Assembly: GCA_944382875.1 (NCBI GenBank)
Contig: CALWNQ010000002.1
Location: 1 to 64,000, forward strand
Source: an uncultured Clostridia bacterium
GTDB lineage: Bacteria > Bacillota > Clostridia > Oscillospirales > Ruminococcaceae
Length of the DNA: 64,000 nt
Reading direction: 5' to 3'
Part shown: positions 8,329-17,601 of the stretch, piece by piece
Layout: each line of letters begins with the position of its first letter
Numbering within the stretch: position 1 is the stretch's first letter
Program-made: the position numbers and the translations under genes
The notes under the pieces: generated by a model
Told to the model about the DNA's origin: nothing
What the model saw: the letters and a program-made list of their open reading frames with translations, nothing else
Databases searched by the model: none

Positions 8329-9462
8329 ATGAAAAAAAAGGTTGTAACCATGCTGACCTGCCTGCTTTTCCTGTTTTCTCTGTTTCCATTGACTGTACAG
8401 GCAGCGGAACTGGATCAACAAACCGAAGAACAGCTGGCGGAAAGCGGCTTGGCAGAACTGGCGCCGCTTATACCGGATGAGGGGAAAGATATTCTCTCTG
8501 ATCCGTCCCTCAGCCGCGGCGATCTTACCGGATGGAGCTTGCAGGCAGTTTTATCCTGGATCGGCAATACATTTCTGGATAAGATCAAAGCACCGCTTTG
8601 CCTGCTTGGCACATTGTGCGGCATCCTGCTTTTATCCGCCATGCTGCGGGCATTTTCAGGTGGATTGGAACAAAATACAACTTCTGCAGCCTTTACAACA
8701 GCCGGAACGCTTTGTGTCTCAGCAGCGCTGACTTCCTCCGTGATTCCACTTATCCGCAGCGTTTCCCAAACAATCGATTCTCTTTCCAACTTTATGCTGA
8801 GCTTTATCCCGGTGTTTACCGGAGTGATCGCCGTGTCAGGGCGTCCTGCTTCGGCTGCTGCCTATCAGTCGATCACATTTGCGGCAGCACAGATTTTTGC
8901 CCGGCTGGCGGATAGCCTGATTGTTCCGCTCATTGGGATTTTCCTGGCGATTTGTACGATTGGAGCAGTTACCGACGGAATCGATATCCGGGGCATCGCC
9001 CAGGCGGCACGTAGCCTGGCAGGGTGGGTTTTGGGACTCTGTCTGACCGTATTCGTGGCGTTGCTGACACTTCAAAGCCTGACGACAGGCGCTGCGGACA
9101 CCGTCAGCAACCGCGCAGTTAAATTTGTCATCAGCTCAGCTGTACCGGTTGTGGGCGGTGCGCTCAGCGATGCATACAGTTCGCTGTTCGGGTGTCTTGG
9201 AATGGTGAAAAGCGCGGTGGGAATCTTTGGAGTAATTGTGATGGCTGCAAGTTTTGTTCCGATACTAGCTCAAATCGGCGCTTCCATGCTGGCTCTTTCC
9301 ATAGCAGCGGCTGTTGGGGATACGCTGGGAGAAGGCCGCGCAGCCGGTGTGATTCGTTCGGTGTCCGCTGCACTTTCTGTTTTGGGGGGCTTGATTCTCT
9401 GCTACGGAATGATGATCTTGTCCTCCTCAGCTATTCTGTTGTGGATGGGAACACCACAATAA
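8329..9462 (+). CDS. spoIIIAE: Stage III sporulation protein AE
   Basis: A 377-aa polytopic membrane protein with a signal-like N-terminus (to about residue 25), a short extracytoplasmic segment and about seven further hydrophobic helices. Size and order identify SpoIIIAE, proposed to form the conducting part of the mother-cell channel. The ATG follows AAGGAAGGAAA. It lies 12 bp after spoIIIAD. Confidence 0.94.
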   Translation: MKKKVVTMLTCLLFLFSLFPLTVQAAELDQQTEEQLAESGLAELAPLIPDEGKDILSDPSLSRGDLTGWSLQAVLSWIGNTFLDKIKAPLCLLGTLCGILLLSAMLRAFSGGLEQNTTSAAFTTAGTLCVSAALTSSVIPLIRSVSQTIDSLSNFMLSFIPVFTGVIAVSGRPASAAAYQSITFAAAQIFARLADSLIVPLIGIFLAICTIGAVTDGIDIRGIAQAARSLAGWVLGLCLTVFVALLTLQSLTTGAADTVSNRAVKFVISSAVPVVGGALSDAYSSLFGCLGMVKSAVGIFGVIVMAASFVPILAQIGASMLALSIAAAVGDTLGEGRAAGVIRSVSAALSVLGGLILCYGMMILSSSAILLWMGTPQ

Positions 9463-9475
9463 AGGGGGAATCATT

Positions 9476-9976
9476 TTGGACACATTGCGGAATACCGCTG
9501 TTTCACTCTGTATTACCTTTACGGTAACCGGCATGCTCTCTATGTTGATGCCGGGAGAAAGCTGGAACCGTTTTGCCAAATTTGTGGTGAGGCTCTTTTT
9601 ACTCCTTTGCTTGGTTTTGCCATTTTTGGGCGGAGAGTTGGATTTTTCACAATGGACCAGTGTCACAGCATTTAGTCCGCAATCTGCCGACCAGCTTTCC
9701 GATTTGGCGCAAACACAGCTTTTGGAAACCTTTTGCGATAATTTGGAGAAGGAAAGCAAAAATATTTTGGATGAAAACAATATTCAAACAGAAAAGATTA
9801 CCGCAGAAGCACATATTGTGGACGAACAGCGCATAGATATTAGTAACATCCGGATCACACTGCCTCCGGAATCGGCGGATATGGCGCAAAAAGCAGAAGA
9901 TTTGATCCAGGAAACACTGGGTGTGGAGCCGGAAATCAGTATATCGCAGCAGACAGGAGGGGAAAAAAATGGATAA
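9476..9976 (+). CDS. spoIIIAF: Stage III sporulation protein AF
   Basis: A 166-aa protein with two N-terminal transmembrane helices and a soluble C-terminal ring-building-motif-like domain. The start is TTG at 9476 with AAGGGGGA 6 nt upstream. It overlaps spoIIIAG by 8 nt. Assigned from position, size and topology as SpoIIIAF. Confidence 0.9.
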   Translation: MDTLRNTAVSLCITFTVTGMLSMLMPGESWNRFAKFVVRLFLLLCLVLPFLGGELDFSQWTSVTAFSPQSADQLSDLAQTQLLETFCDNLEKESKNILDENNIQTEKITAEAHIVDEQRIDISNIRITLPPESADMAQKAEDLIQETLGVEPEISISQQTGGEKNG

Positions 9977-10523
9977 AATGTTTTTCTCTGTTTCTAAGCT
10001 GCGGGAAAACTGGAAAAATCCACAAAAACGAGCCAAATATCTCGTCGCAGCAGGCATAATAGGGATTCTGCTGATTTTCCTTTCCCAATTCAGCGGAAAA
10101 CCGAAAGAAAATGAACAGCCACAGGAAGAATTTTCTGCCTCTGCATATGCGTCCCAGTTGGAAGAACAGCTCACAGATCTGATCTCTGAGGTAAACGGCG
10201 CCGGAAAAACAAGAGTAATGGTCACGTTGCAAAACAGCGGAGAAACCTTATTTGTCCGGGAGGAACGCACAAGTCTGGACAACACCCAGTCGACTTCCGG
10301 GGATATTTCCGAACACGAAACCCGTGAAGAAAGCTATGTCCTGGTGGACGGACCGGACGGCAGAACCGCTTTGGTCAGAACCCAGATGGAACCGGTAATC
10401 CGGGGTGTGGTGGTGGTGTGTGAAGGGGGTGACAATTCCCTTACGGCTGCGCGCATCACTGAAATCGTCACGACGGCGCTCGCCATCAGTTCCGCTAAAG
10501 TTTGTATTACAAAATTGGCATAG
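9969..10523 (+). CDS. spoIIIAG: Stage III sporulation protein AG
   Basis: A 184-aa protein with one membrane helix near residues 26-44 and a soluble domain containing VNGAGKTRVMVTL, the ring-building fold shared with YscJ/FliF. In Bacillus this protein forms the large ring in the intermembrane space. The ATG at 9969 has AGGAGGGG 6 nt upstream, so a longer upstream reading is rejected. Confidence 0.93.
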   Translation: MDKMFFSVSKLRENWKNPQKRAKYLVAAGIIGILLIFLSQFSGKPKENEQPQEEFSASAYASQLEEQLTDLISEVNGAGKTRVMVTLQNSGETLFVREERTSLDNTQSTSGDISEHETREESYVLVDGPDGRTALVRTQMEPVIRGVVVVCEGGDNSLTAARITEIVTTALAISSAKVCITKLA

Positions 10524-10535
10524 GAGGAACGAACC

Positions 10536-11090
10536 ATGAAGCTTCATATGATTTTAGGAAAAAAACAAATTGTTCTGGCATCGCTGGTCCTGGTGCTTGG
10601 CGCCGCTATCTACCTGAACTATACACTTTCCCAAACCGGCCAGCCGTATGACATCACGACTGCGGCGGGAGTATCCGAAGGAACTTCGCCCGAAACATAT
10701 GGGGAAGCCCAGTTGACAGGAGCTTCTACCGATTCTACCGCAGCGGAATATTTTGCGGAAGCTAGGCTGGAACGTCAGAAAAACCGGGATGAAGCAGTGG
10801 AAACACTGGCTTCCACTTTGGAAAATGCGGATTTAAGCGATGAAGAAAAGGAACTTGCCACCGCAAAAGCACTGGAAGTTTCTCGTCAAATGGAAAGTGA
10901 AGCAAATATTGAAACTTTGGTAAAAGCAAAAGGTTTTGCAGATTGCCTTGCGATCGTTAGTGACGATAGTGTAAAAGTTGTCGTCCAAACAGAAGGATTA
11001 AGTGCTGAGGAAGCGGCACAGATCAAAAATATAATTTTGGAAGAAACGGATGTTCTAGTAGAAAATGTTACAGTTGGGGAGGTACAATAA
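10536..11090 (+). CDS. spoIIIAH: Stage III sporulation protein AH
   Basis: A 184-aa protein with one N-terminal membrane helix (about 11-29), a long acidic linker and the C-terminal YscJ-like domain that docks with forespore SpoIIQ. The block EYFAEARLERQKNRDEA is typical. The ATG follows AGGAGGAA, and it is the last gene before an intrinsic terminator. No spoIIQ gene lies in this window. Confidence 0.94.
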   Translation: MKLHMILGKKQIVLASLVLVLGAAIYLNYTLSQTGQPYDITTAAGVSEGTSPETYGEAQLTGASTDSTAAEYFAEARLERQKNRDEAVETLASTLENADLSDEEKELATAKALEVSRQMESEANIETLVKAKGFADCLAIVSDDSVKVVVQTEGLSAEEAAQIKNIILEETDVLVENVTVGEVQ

Positions 11091-11106
11091 CCTGGTTTGG
11101 AAAAAT

Positions 11107-11141
11107 CCGTCCGCAGTTTGCACTGCGGGCGGTATTTTTTT
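11107..11141 (+). terminator. Terminator of spoIIIA operon
   Basis: An 11-bp stem (CCGTCCGCAGT/ACTGCGGGCGG, one G-T pair) with loop TTGC, followed by TATTTTTTT. It closes the sporulation operon and separates it from the vegetative run that follows. Confidence 0.9.
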
Positions 11142-11171
11142 CCGTAATATTCTCTTTTTTTCAAAAAACGG

Positions 11172-11199
11172 TTGTTTCTTTGCAAAAATATGGTATAAT
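11172..11199 (+). promoter_or_regulatory. SigA promoter of Asp23-to-RecN run
   Basis: TTGTTT (11172-11177), a 16-bp spacer and TATAAT (11194-11199) preceded by TGG, an extended -10 element. It lies directly after the spoIIIA terminator and serves the genes from 11272 onward. Confidence 0.75.
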
Positions 11200-11271
11200 G
11201 AAAATGAAGTATTTTGTCCCTGCATAGGGAATCTTATGATACTCTGTATACCAGAAGGAGGGTTTTGATAG

Positions 11272-11619
11272 ATGGAACAAAAAAATACAACGAGTGGCAG
11301 CGTTAAAATTTCGGTGGATGTTTTGCGGACGATTGTCCGGAATGTCCTCAGCGAAACGGAGGGTGTACATTCCCTTGTAAGCCGTACAGCTACGAATTCT
11401 GGTTGGAAAACTCCGATGGCCGCACCGATTGAAATTACACTCAATGCAGAAGTCGCTGTGGTAAATGTTGCTGTAAACCTCTGTTATGGTTACCGGTTGA
11501 AAGATGTTGCCCAACAGATCCAAGCCCGTGTAAAAGACACTATACAGGATATGACAGGGATTGCAGTCAGCAGAGTCAATGTGCTGATTGCGGATATTCG
11601 AAAAAAAGAAACTGCCTAA
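11272..11619 (+). CDS. Asp23/Gls24 family envelope stress protein
   Basis: A 115-aa protein of the Asp23/Gls24 (DUF322, YqhY-like) family, with the pattern SVKISVDVLRTIVRNVLSETEGV at the N-terminus and VNVLIADIRKKE at the end. In Bacillus relatives the equivalent gene sits just before nusB, as here. Roles in cell-envelope homeostasis or acetyl-CoA carboxylase control have been proposed for relatives. AAGGAGGG precedes the ATG, and the gap to nusB is 15 bp. Confidence 0.88.
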   Translation: MEQKNTTSGSVKISVDVLRTIVRNVLSETEGVHSLVSRTATNSGWKTPMAAPIEITLNAEVAVVNVAVNLCYGYRLKDVAQQIQARVKDTIQDMTGIAVSRVNVLIADIRKKETA

Positions 11620-11634
11620 TTCCCGGAGGAGAAC

Positions 11635-12045
11635 ATGAAAAAAATCAGCCGACATCAGATGAGAGAAAATGCTTTCATTTTGATTTTTGAAAAATTGTTC
11701 AATGATGAATCTGCTGAAGAAATTATCAGCATTGCTCGCGAATGTGAGGATATGGAAGTTACTGACCAGGTGGAAGCCATGTTCCGCGGCGTTTTGCAAC
11801 ATGAGCAGGAGATCGATGCCATCATTGAACCGAATTTAAAAAAGTGGACCAAAGACCGTATTTCTCGCGTTAGTCTTGCGATTCTTCGCCTTGGTGTATA
11901 TGAATATATTTTTACCAACGATGTGGAAGCAGACATCATTGTCAGTGAATGTGTCAAACTCGCTACAACTTTTGCGCATGAGGATGATGTTTCTTTCATT
12001 AACGGCGTATTGGGCAACATCGTTCGGAGCCGGTCCAAAGCATGA
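11635..12045 (+). CDS. nusB: Transcription antitermination protein NusB
   Basis: A 136-aa all-alpha NusB protein with the N-terminal pattern SRHQMRENAFILIFE and late WTKDRISRVSLAILRLGVYE. It binds boxA RNA with NusE (S10) for rRNA antitermination. The stop codon overlaps the next ATG (ATGA), so the downstream Kae1-like gene is translationally coupled. Confidence 0.95.
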   Translation: MKKISRHQMRENAFILIFEKLFNDESAEEIISIARECEDMEVTDQVEAMFRGVLQHEQEIDAIIEPNLKKWTKDRISRVSLAILRLGVYEYIFTNDVEADIIVSECVKLATTFAHEDDVSFINGVLGNIVRSRSKA

Positions 12046-12986
12046 GATTTTTTGGAATAGATACCAGCAACTATACCACATCCGCTGCCGTTTATGACGC
12101 TGAAACCGGTGAAATCCAGATGGAAAAGCGTCTGCTTCCCACTGCGCCCGGCGCATTGGGTCTGCGGCAGAGCGATGCGGTTTTTGCGCATATCAAGCAG
12201 CTTGGCACCATCACGGAGGATCTCTTTCAAATAGAAGAAACCGGTAGTTTTGCGGCAGCAGGTGTTTCTGCTTTTCCCAGAAGGGAAGAGGGCTCTTACA
12301 TGCCCTGCTTTCTTGTGGGAGAAACTGTGATGCGGGTATATTCTGCTGCAAGCGGTATTCCACTTTACCGGTTTTCCCATCAGGAGGGGCATGTAGCGGC
12401 GGCGCTTTACAGTGCCGGGAAACTGGAATGGATGAATCAGCCATTTCTGGCTTTTCATCTTTCGGGAGGAACGACGGATGCACTGTTAGTAACGCCGGAC
12501 GATCCGATTTTTACGATTCGTCATGTAGGCGGATCGCTTGATCTGAAAGCCGGACAGGCAGTCGACCGTGTCGGTCTGATGCTGGGGCTTTCGTTCCCAT
12601 GTGGGCCGCAGCTTTCTGCGCTTGCAGAAAGCTGGACAGATCCTGTTAAAGTAAAGCCAGTGTTACGGGGAACGGATTGTTCCCTTTCTGGTATAGAAAA
12701 CAAATGTGCTGCTTTTCTCCGGGAGGGAAAACCGGCAGCGTTTATTGCACGATATTGCCTGGAATCCATCCGGGCAGCATTAGCCGGGATGACAGACGCA
12801 CTCTGCCGGGAATACGGAAAGCTTCCACTCCTTTATGCAGGCGGTGTGATGGCGAGTAGTGTGATTCGCAGGGAGATGGAAGCAGATTGGAACGGTGTTT
12901 TTGCCGACCCGCAGTTTTCATCCGACAATGCCGCCGGTATTGCGGTACTCACTTCGGTCGTCTTTGAGAAAGGCGGTCAGTTATGA
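12042..12986 (+). CDS. Kae1-like (M22/TsaD-related) domain protein
   Basis: A 314-aa ASKHA-fold protein resembling TsaD/Kae1. It has the metal-ligand pair HQEGH (H113, H117), the nucleotide-binding SGGTTD (141-146) and a late LLYAGGVMASS. It is somewhat short and diverged next to true TsaD (about 335-340 aa), so it is more likely the clostridial paralogue found beside nusB/xseA than the tRNA t6A enzyme itself. Function unproven. Both ends overlap neighbours by 4 nt (ATGA). A true tsaD elsewhere in the genome would confirm the paralogue view. Confidence 0.8.
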   Translation: MRFFGIDTSNYTTSAAVYDAETGEIQMEKRLLPTAPGALGLRQSDAVFAHIKQLGTITEDLFQIEETGSFAAAGVSAFPRREEGSYMPCFLVGETVMRVYSAASGIPLYRFSHQEGHVAAALYSAGKLEWMNQPFLAFHLSGGTTDALLVTPDDPIFTIRHVGGSLDLKAGQAVDRVGLMLGLSFPCGPQLSALAESWTDPVKVKPVLRGTDCSLSGIENKCAAFLREGKPAAFIARYCLESIRAALAGMTDALCREYGKLPLLYAGGVMASSVIRREMEADWNGVFADPQFSSDNAAGIAVLTSVVFEKGGQL

Positions 12987-14194
12987 ATCAGATCTGTACA
13001 GTTTCCGAGATTAACCACCTGCTTCACCAAAAATTAGAGGATGATGTGATGCTGACAAGCATCTTTATCCGCGGTGAAATCTCCAATTTCACCCACCATA
13101 TGAAAACAGGGCATTTTTATTTTACATTGAAGGATGAAAAGGCTTCGATTCGGGCTATCATGTTTCAGTGGAATGCCCGTCATCTTCGTTTTTTGCCGCA
13201 AAACGGCATGAATGTGATCCTGTTCGGCAGCGTGCAGCTTTTTGAGCGGGACGGTATCTGCCAGATAAATTGCACAGACATGCAGCCGGATGGAATCGGT
13301 GCGCTGTACCTTGCATTTGAGCAGCTCCGACAAAAACTGGAACGGGAAGGGCTTTTTGACGCGGCGCACAAACGGCCACTGCCACCGCTACCACGAAAAA
13401 TCGGGGTAGTAACATCCAAAAATGGAGCGGCCTTGCAGGATATCCGTCAGATTATCAGCAGACGATATCCGGTAGCGGAGTTGATTGTTATTCCGGCGTT
13501 GGTGCAGGGAGAAGGCGCGCCGGAATCCATTTGTGCGGGAATTGCGGCAGCACAAATGATTGGACTGGATATTCTGATTGTCGGACGCGGAGGAGGTTCA
13601 CTCGAAGATCTGTGGGCTTTTAACGACGAACGAGTAGCGCGTGCTATTTATGCTTCTGAAGTGCCGGTCATTTCTGCTGTTGGGCATGAAGTGGATGTTA
13701 CCATCGCGGATTATGTTGCTGACCTGCGGGCACCTACGCCATCCGCGGCGGCGGAGCTTGCAGTGCCGGACAAACAGACACTTATATCGATGTTGGAAAA
13801 CACCCAAAAAAGGATGCACAAAGCTTTGGAGAACAAACTGCATATTGCAGCAGAACAGCAAAACCGTGTGCGGCTGATTCTGGAAAAAAATTCTCCTCAA
13901 AACCGCATTGCAGCTTGGAAAGATACCCATCATCAGCTCGAGAAAAGATTGGAACAGCAGGGAAAATACCTGACTGAACGTCCTCGTGCAATTTTGCGCC
14001 AGAAGGAAGCGGCACTTGAAGCGCTCAGCCCGCTCAAAGTTTTGCTGCGCGGCTATGCAGCTGTATTTTCTGATGGGAAAGTGATCAGTTCAGCCGAAAA
14101 ACTTGTGTCGGGGGAACGAATTACCATCCAACTTTCAGACGGACAGGCAGAAGCTATTGTAGAGTCTGTCACAATGGAAAGGAATACAAAATGA
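12983..14194 (+). CDS. xseA: Exodeoxyribonuclease VII large subunit
   Basis: A 403-aa protein: N-terminal OB fold (about 1-100), catalytic domain with GVVTSKNGAALQDI and the IVGRGGGSLEDLWAFNDE block (about 200-217), then HEVDVTIADYVADLRAPTPSAAAEL and a coiled-coil C-terminus. It degrades single-stranded DNA from both ends together with XseB. It overlaps xseB by 4 nt, giving coupled subunit synthesis. Confidence 0.96.
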   Translation: MNQICTVSEINHLLHQKLEDDVMLTSIFIRGEISNFTHHMKTGHFYFTLKDEKASIRAIMFQWNARHLRFLPQNGMNVILFGSVQLFERDGICQINCTDMQPDGIGALYLAFEQLRQKLEREGLFDAAHKRPLPPLPRKIGVVTSKNGAALQDIRQIISRRYPVAELIVIPALVQGEGAPESICAGIAAAQMIGLDILIVGRGGGSLEDLWAFNDERVARAIYASEVPVISAVGHEVDVTIADYVADLRAPTPSAAAELAVPDKQTLISMLENTQKRMHKALENKLHIAAEQQNRVRLILEKNSPQNRIAAWKDTHHQLEKRLEQQGKYLTERPRAILRQKEAALEALSPLKVLLRGYAAVFSDGKVISSAEKLVSGERITIQLSDGQAEAIVESVTMERNTK

Positions 14195-14406
14195 GCACTT
14201 TAACTTTTGAAAAGGCAGTGGAAAAGCTTTCAGCGGTTGTCACTCAGCTGGAAAGCGGGAATCTTCCATTAGAAAAATCCTTGAAACTTTATGAAGAGGG
14301 GATTGCCCTTTCTTCCTTCTGTGAGGAAGAACTGAAAAAGGCCGAGCTGCGAATTCGGGAGCTCAAGCCGCAGCAAACCGAGGAGGTAGAACAGGATGCG
14401 GAATAA
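14191..14406 (+). CDS. xseB: Exodeoxyribonuclease VII small subunit
   Basis: A 71-aa helical protein with the family signature LTFEKAVEKLSAVVTQLESG and LEKSLKLYEEGIAL. It forms the small-subunit partner of XseA. It overlaps the next gene (prenyl synthase) by 11 nt, another coupled junction. Confidence 0.94.
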   Translation: MSTLTFEKAVEKLSAVVTQLESGNLPLEKSLKLYEEGIALSSFCEEELKKAELRIRELKPQQTEEVEQDAE

Positions 14407-15256
14407 CTGGATTCCGGAAATTGAAGCAGCGCTTCATCAATATCTGGCTCCGCCTCAGACTGCTTATCGTCGTGCTGCGGAAGCTATGGCTTACAGTGCG
14501 GAAGCAGGCGGGAAACGTCTGCGGCCGACTTTTGTACTGGAATTTTGCAAACTGGCCAGCGGAGATCCACAAAAAGCCATGGCGTTTGCCTGTGCCGTGG
14601 AGATGATTCACACCTATTCTCTGATTCACGATGATCTCCCCTGTATGGATAATGATGATTTTCGGCGTGGACGTCCCTCCTGCCACAAACAGTTCGATGA
14701 GGCAACCGCTCTACTAGCCGGCGATGCACTGCTGACACGTGCATTTGAAACACTGACAGATGCACCGCTTTCCCCAGAGCAGATCGCCAAAGCGGTTTGT
14801 GTTCTGGCAAAATGTTCTGGTATTAATGGAATGGTCGGCGGACAAGTGATGGACTTGCAGAATGAAACAGAAGCTCCTTCTGCCGAAATTCTTAACAGGA
14901 CATATGAATTAAAAACTGGAGCATTAATTCAGGCAGCCTGTATGCTGGGAGTGATTGCAGGAAACAGCAATGATAAACTGCTGGAAGATGCCCGGGAATA
15001 TGGGCTTTATTTAGGGCTTGCTTTTCAGATTATTGATGATATTCTGGATGTGTCCGGGGATGAAACACTGCTCGGGAAACCGGTTGGCAGTGACGCGGCT
15101 AATGGAAAACATACCTTTGTTACAGTATATGGTATGGAAAAATCAAGGGAGATGGCTGCGCAATATACCCAAAAGGCTTTGACTATCATCCAGGCATATC
15201 CAGATAGTGAATCACTAACTGAATTGACCAGAGAACTGCTGGTCAGAAAATATTAG
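14396..15256 (+). CDS. ispA: Polyprenyl (farnesyl-type) diphosphate synthase
   Basis: A 286-aa trans-prenyltransferase with the first aspartate-rich motif DDLPCMDND (about 81-89) and the second DDILD near residue 212, plus GGKRLRP at the N-terminus. It condenses isopentenyl diphosphate with allylic diphosphates to make farnesyl or geranylgeranyl diphosphate for undecaprenol and quinone-type lipids. Placement after xseB and before dxs is standard. Chain length is inferred from family, not shown. Confidence 0.9.
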   Translation: MRNNWIPEIEAALHQYLAPPQTAYRRAAEAMAYSAEAGGKRLRPTFVLEFCKLASGDPQKAMAFACAVEMIHTYSLIHDDLPCMDNDDFRRGRPSCHKQFDEATALLAGDALLTRAFETLTDAPLSPEQIAKAVCVLAKCSGINGMVGGQVMDLQNETEAPSAEILNRTYELKTGALIQAACMLGVIAGNSNDKLLEDAREYGLYLGLAFQIIDDILDVSGDETLLGKPVGSDAANGKHTFVTVYGMEKSREMAAQYTQKALTIIQAYPDSESLTELTRELLVRKY

Positions 15257-15288
15257 CGGCAATTTGCCGGAAAGGTTTGGGATAACGA

Positions 15289-15732
15289 ATGGAGTTTTTA
15301 ACGAAGCTGGCAAACAACCGTGTTTTGGAAACAGCGCTGCTTTGCTGGCTTGTTGCCCAGCTTTTGAAAGTTTTGTTTTATGCAATCAAGAACCGTCGTT
15401 TCAGTTTTGAACGGATGGTGGGGGCAGGCGGCATGCCCAGTTCTCACAGTTCGACTGTCTGTGGATTGGTCGTTGCAGTAGGACGCACCTGCGGACCAGA
15501 TTCCGCTATCTTTGCCATTGCGTTTATGATTGCCTGTATTGTGATGTACGATGCAACGGGTGTCCGAAGGGCAGCCGGAGAACAGGCAAAGGTACTAAAC
15601 CAGCTGATGCAGGAGAAGGATTGGGAAGGTGCGCAGCGCACATTAAAAGAGTTCTTAGGCCATACACCGGTAGAGGTGTTTGCAGGAGCTGTTTTAGGAA
15701 TTGTGATTGCATTTTTAATGCCGCTTTCGTGA
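15289..15732 (+). CDS. Divergent PAP2 (DUF212) membrane protein
   Basis: A 147-aa protein with four hydrophobic segments and the GGMPSSHSST motif (about 47-56) of the DUF212 family, a divergent acid phosphatase/haloperoxidase relative. It may dephosphorylate a lipid phosphate at the membrane, which would suit its place between the prenyl synthase and dxs. No substrate is proven for the family. A 32-bp gap separates it from the upstream gene. Confidence 0.85.
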   Translation: MEFLTKLANNRVLETALLCWLVAQLLKVLFYAIKNRRFSFERMVGAGGMPSSHSSTVCGLVVAVGRTCGPDSAIFAIAFMIACIVMYDATGVRRAAGEQAKVLNQLMQEKDWEGAQRTLKEFLGHTPVEVFAGAVLGIVIAFLMPLS

Positions 15733-15744
15733 GGTGTTGAAAAT

Positions 15745-17601
15745 ATGGAACAGTATCCGATTTTAAGCCGGATCAATACTCCTGCAGACATTCGGGGAAT
15801 GGATTATTCTCAACTCGAAGCGCTTTGTACCGAAATTCGTCATTTTCTGGTAGAGAATGTTTCGAAAACCGGTGGGCATCTTGCCTCTAATCTGGGAACG
15901 GTTGAACTCACCCTGGCATTGCATCGGGTATTTCACACGCCAGAAGACACTCTGATTTGGGATGTGGGACATCAATGTTATACCCATAAAATAATCACTG
16001 GCCGCAGGGAGCAGTTTGACACTCTCCGGCAACCTGGCGGGATTTCCGGATTTCCAAAACCGTCTGAAAGTATTTATGATGCTTTTACAGTAGGACACAG
16101 TTCTACCTCTATTTCTGCCGCATATGCGGTTTCCTGTGTCAATCACATGAAAAATAACGGGCTTTTTTCGGTGGCTGTGATTGGGGACGGTGCTTTTACA
16201 GGTGGTATGGCATATGAGGCTTTGAACAACGCGGGCCGGAGTAAAAATAACCTTGTGATCGTTTTAAACCATAATTCCATGTCTATCAGCAAAAACGTTG
16301 GTGCCTTTGCACGGTATCTAAGCGTCATTCGTTCAAAACCATCCTATCTGCGACTGAAAGAACAGACAGAAAAGTTGCTGGATCATCTTCCTTTTTTCGG
16401 AGTCCGGATCAAAGAATGGCTCCGAACATCCAAATCCCTTTTAAAATTTTTGCTCTATCATTCCACTTTTTTTGAAGAACTTGGTTTTGCGTATTTCGGA
16501 CCGGTGGACGGGCACGACCTTCCAAAATTGGAACAAACGCTGCGCCGGGCCAGAGAACTTCATAAACCGGCTTTTGTACATGTGGAGACGATCAAAGGAA
16601 AAGGATATGAATATGCGGAGAAAAATCCAATGGCATATCATGGCGTGAGTCGGTTTGATGTAGAAACTGGCAACCCAGATGTAGCGGCTGCGGACAGCTT
16701 TTCTGTTACATTTGGAAATCTTCTCACCCGAATCGCGGATACGGACGAACGGATTTGTGTGGTAACAGCTGCTATGCGGGAAGGAACTGGGCTTTCTCTC
16801 TTTGCGCAGGAGCATAAAAACCGCTTTTTTGATGTAGGGATTGCAGAACAACATGCTGTTACCTTTTGTGCCGGGCTTGCGTCCAAAGGAATGTTGCCTG
16901 TTTTTGCTGTTTATTCTACTTTTTTACAACGTGCCTACGATCAGCTCCTCCATGACGCTGCAATTGATCAGCTGCATATTGTCCTTGCAGTGGATCGCGC
17001 CGGGTTGGTGGGAGATGACGGGGAAACTCATCAGGGAATCTATGATATTGCGTTTCTTTCCAGTATACCGGGTGTCACGGTGTATGCTCCTACCACTTAC
17101 AAGGAACTGGAAGTGTTGCTTCGCCGTGCTATATATCAAACGCCTGGAGTTACGGTTGTTCGTTATCCGAAAGGTTCTGAACCCCAGAAAAAAATTCAAG
17201 GCTCTAACCCATCGAATGACTACTCCAATTGGAATAAAGATGGTAAAATTGCTGCCATCTCCTATGGACGGATTTTTCATCACTTATTTCAAGCAGCTGG
17301 CAATCTGGAGCAGAAACCGTCTGTGTATCAGCTTCATAAAGTTTTGCCGCTTTCGGAAAAACTGATTTCGGAATTGATGCAGTATTCTAAAATTCTGTTT
17401 TTTGAAGAAGCGGAGAAAACCGGCTCCATCAGTGAGCAGCTTTGCTTTGCATTGATGGAAAGAGGTTACCGTGGTGAATTCAAGGCAAAGACATTGCCGT
17501 CAGGATTTATCAAGCAAGGAAAAGTAGAGGACTTGCTAAAGCAGTGGCAGCTTGACGCGGAATCCATTCAGACAATATTGCGAGAGGAATTGGAAACATG
17601 A
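15745..17601 (+). CDS. dxs: 1-deoxy-D-xylulose-5-phosphate synthase
   Basis: A 618-aa thiamine diphosphate enzyme joining pyruvate and glyceraldehyde 3-phosphate, the first step of the MEP isoprenoid pathway. Seen are DVGHQCYTHKIITGR, the ThDP motif GDGAFTGGMAYEALNNAG, FDVGIAEQHAVTF with the catalytic Glu, and DRAGLVGDDGETHQG. It supplies the precursors used by the prenyl synthase upstream. Its end overlaps tlyA by 4 nt. Confidence 0.96.
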   Translation: MEQYPILSRINTPADIRGMDYSQLEALCTEIRHFLVENVSKTGGHLASNLGTVELTLALHRVFHTPEDTLIWDVGHQCYTHKIITGRREQFDTLRQPGGISGFPKPSESIYDAFTVGHSSTSISAAYAVSCVNHMKNNGLFSVAVIGDGAFTGGMAYEALNNAGRSKNNLVIVLNHNSMSISKNVGAFARYLSVIRSKPSYLRLKEQTEKLLDHLPFFGVRIKEWLRTSKSLLKFLLYHSTFFEELGFAYFGPVDGHDLPKLEQTLRRARELHKPAFVHVETIKGKGYEYAEKNPMAYHGVSRFDVETGNPDVAAADSFSVTFGNLLTRIADTDERICVVTAAMREGTGLSLFAQEHKNRFFDVGIAEQHAVTFCAGLASKGMLPVFAVYSTFLQRAYDQLLHDAAIDQLHIVLAVDRAGLVGDDGETHQGIYDIAFLSSIPGVTVYAPTTYKELEVLLRRAIYQTPGVTVVRYPKGSEPQKKIQGSNPSNDYSNWNKDGKIAAISYGRIFHHLFQAAGNLEQKPSVYQLHKVLPLSEKLISELMQYSKILFFEEAEKTGSISEQLCFALMERGYRGEFKAKTLPSGFIKQGKVEDLLKQWQLDAESIQTILREELET

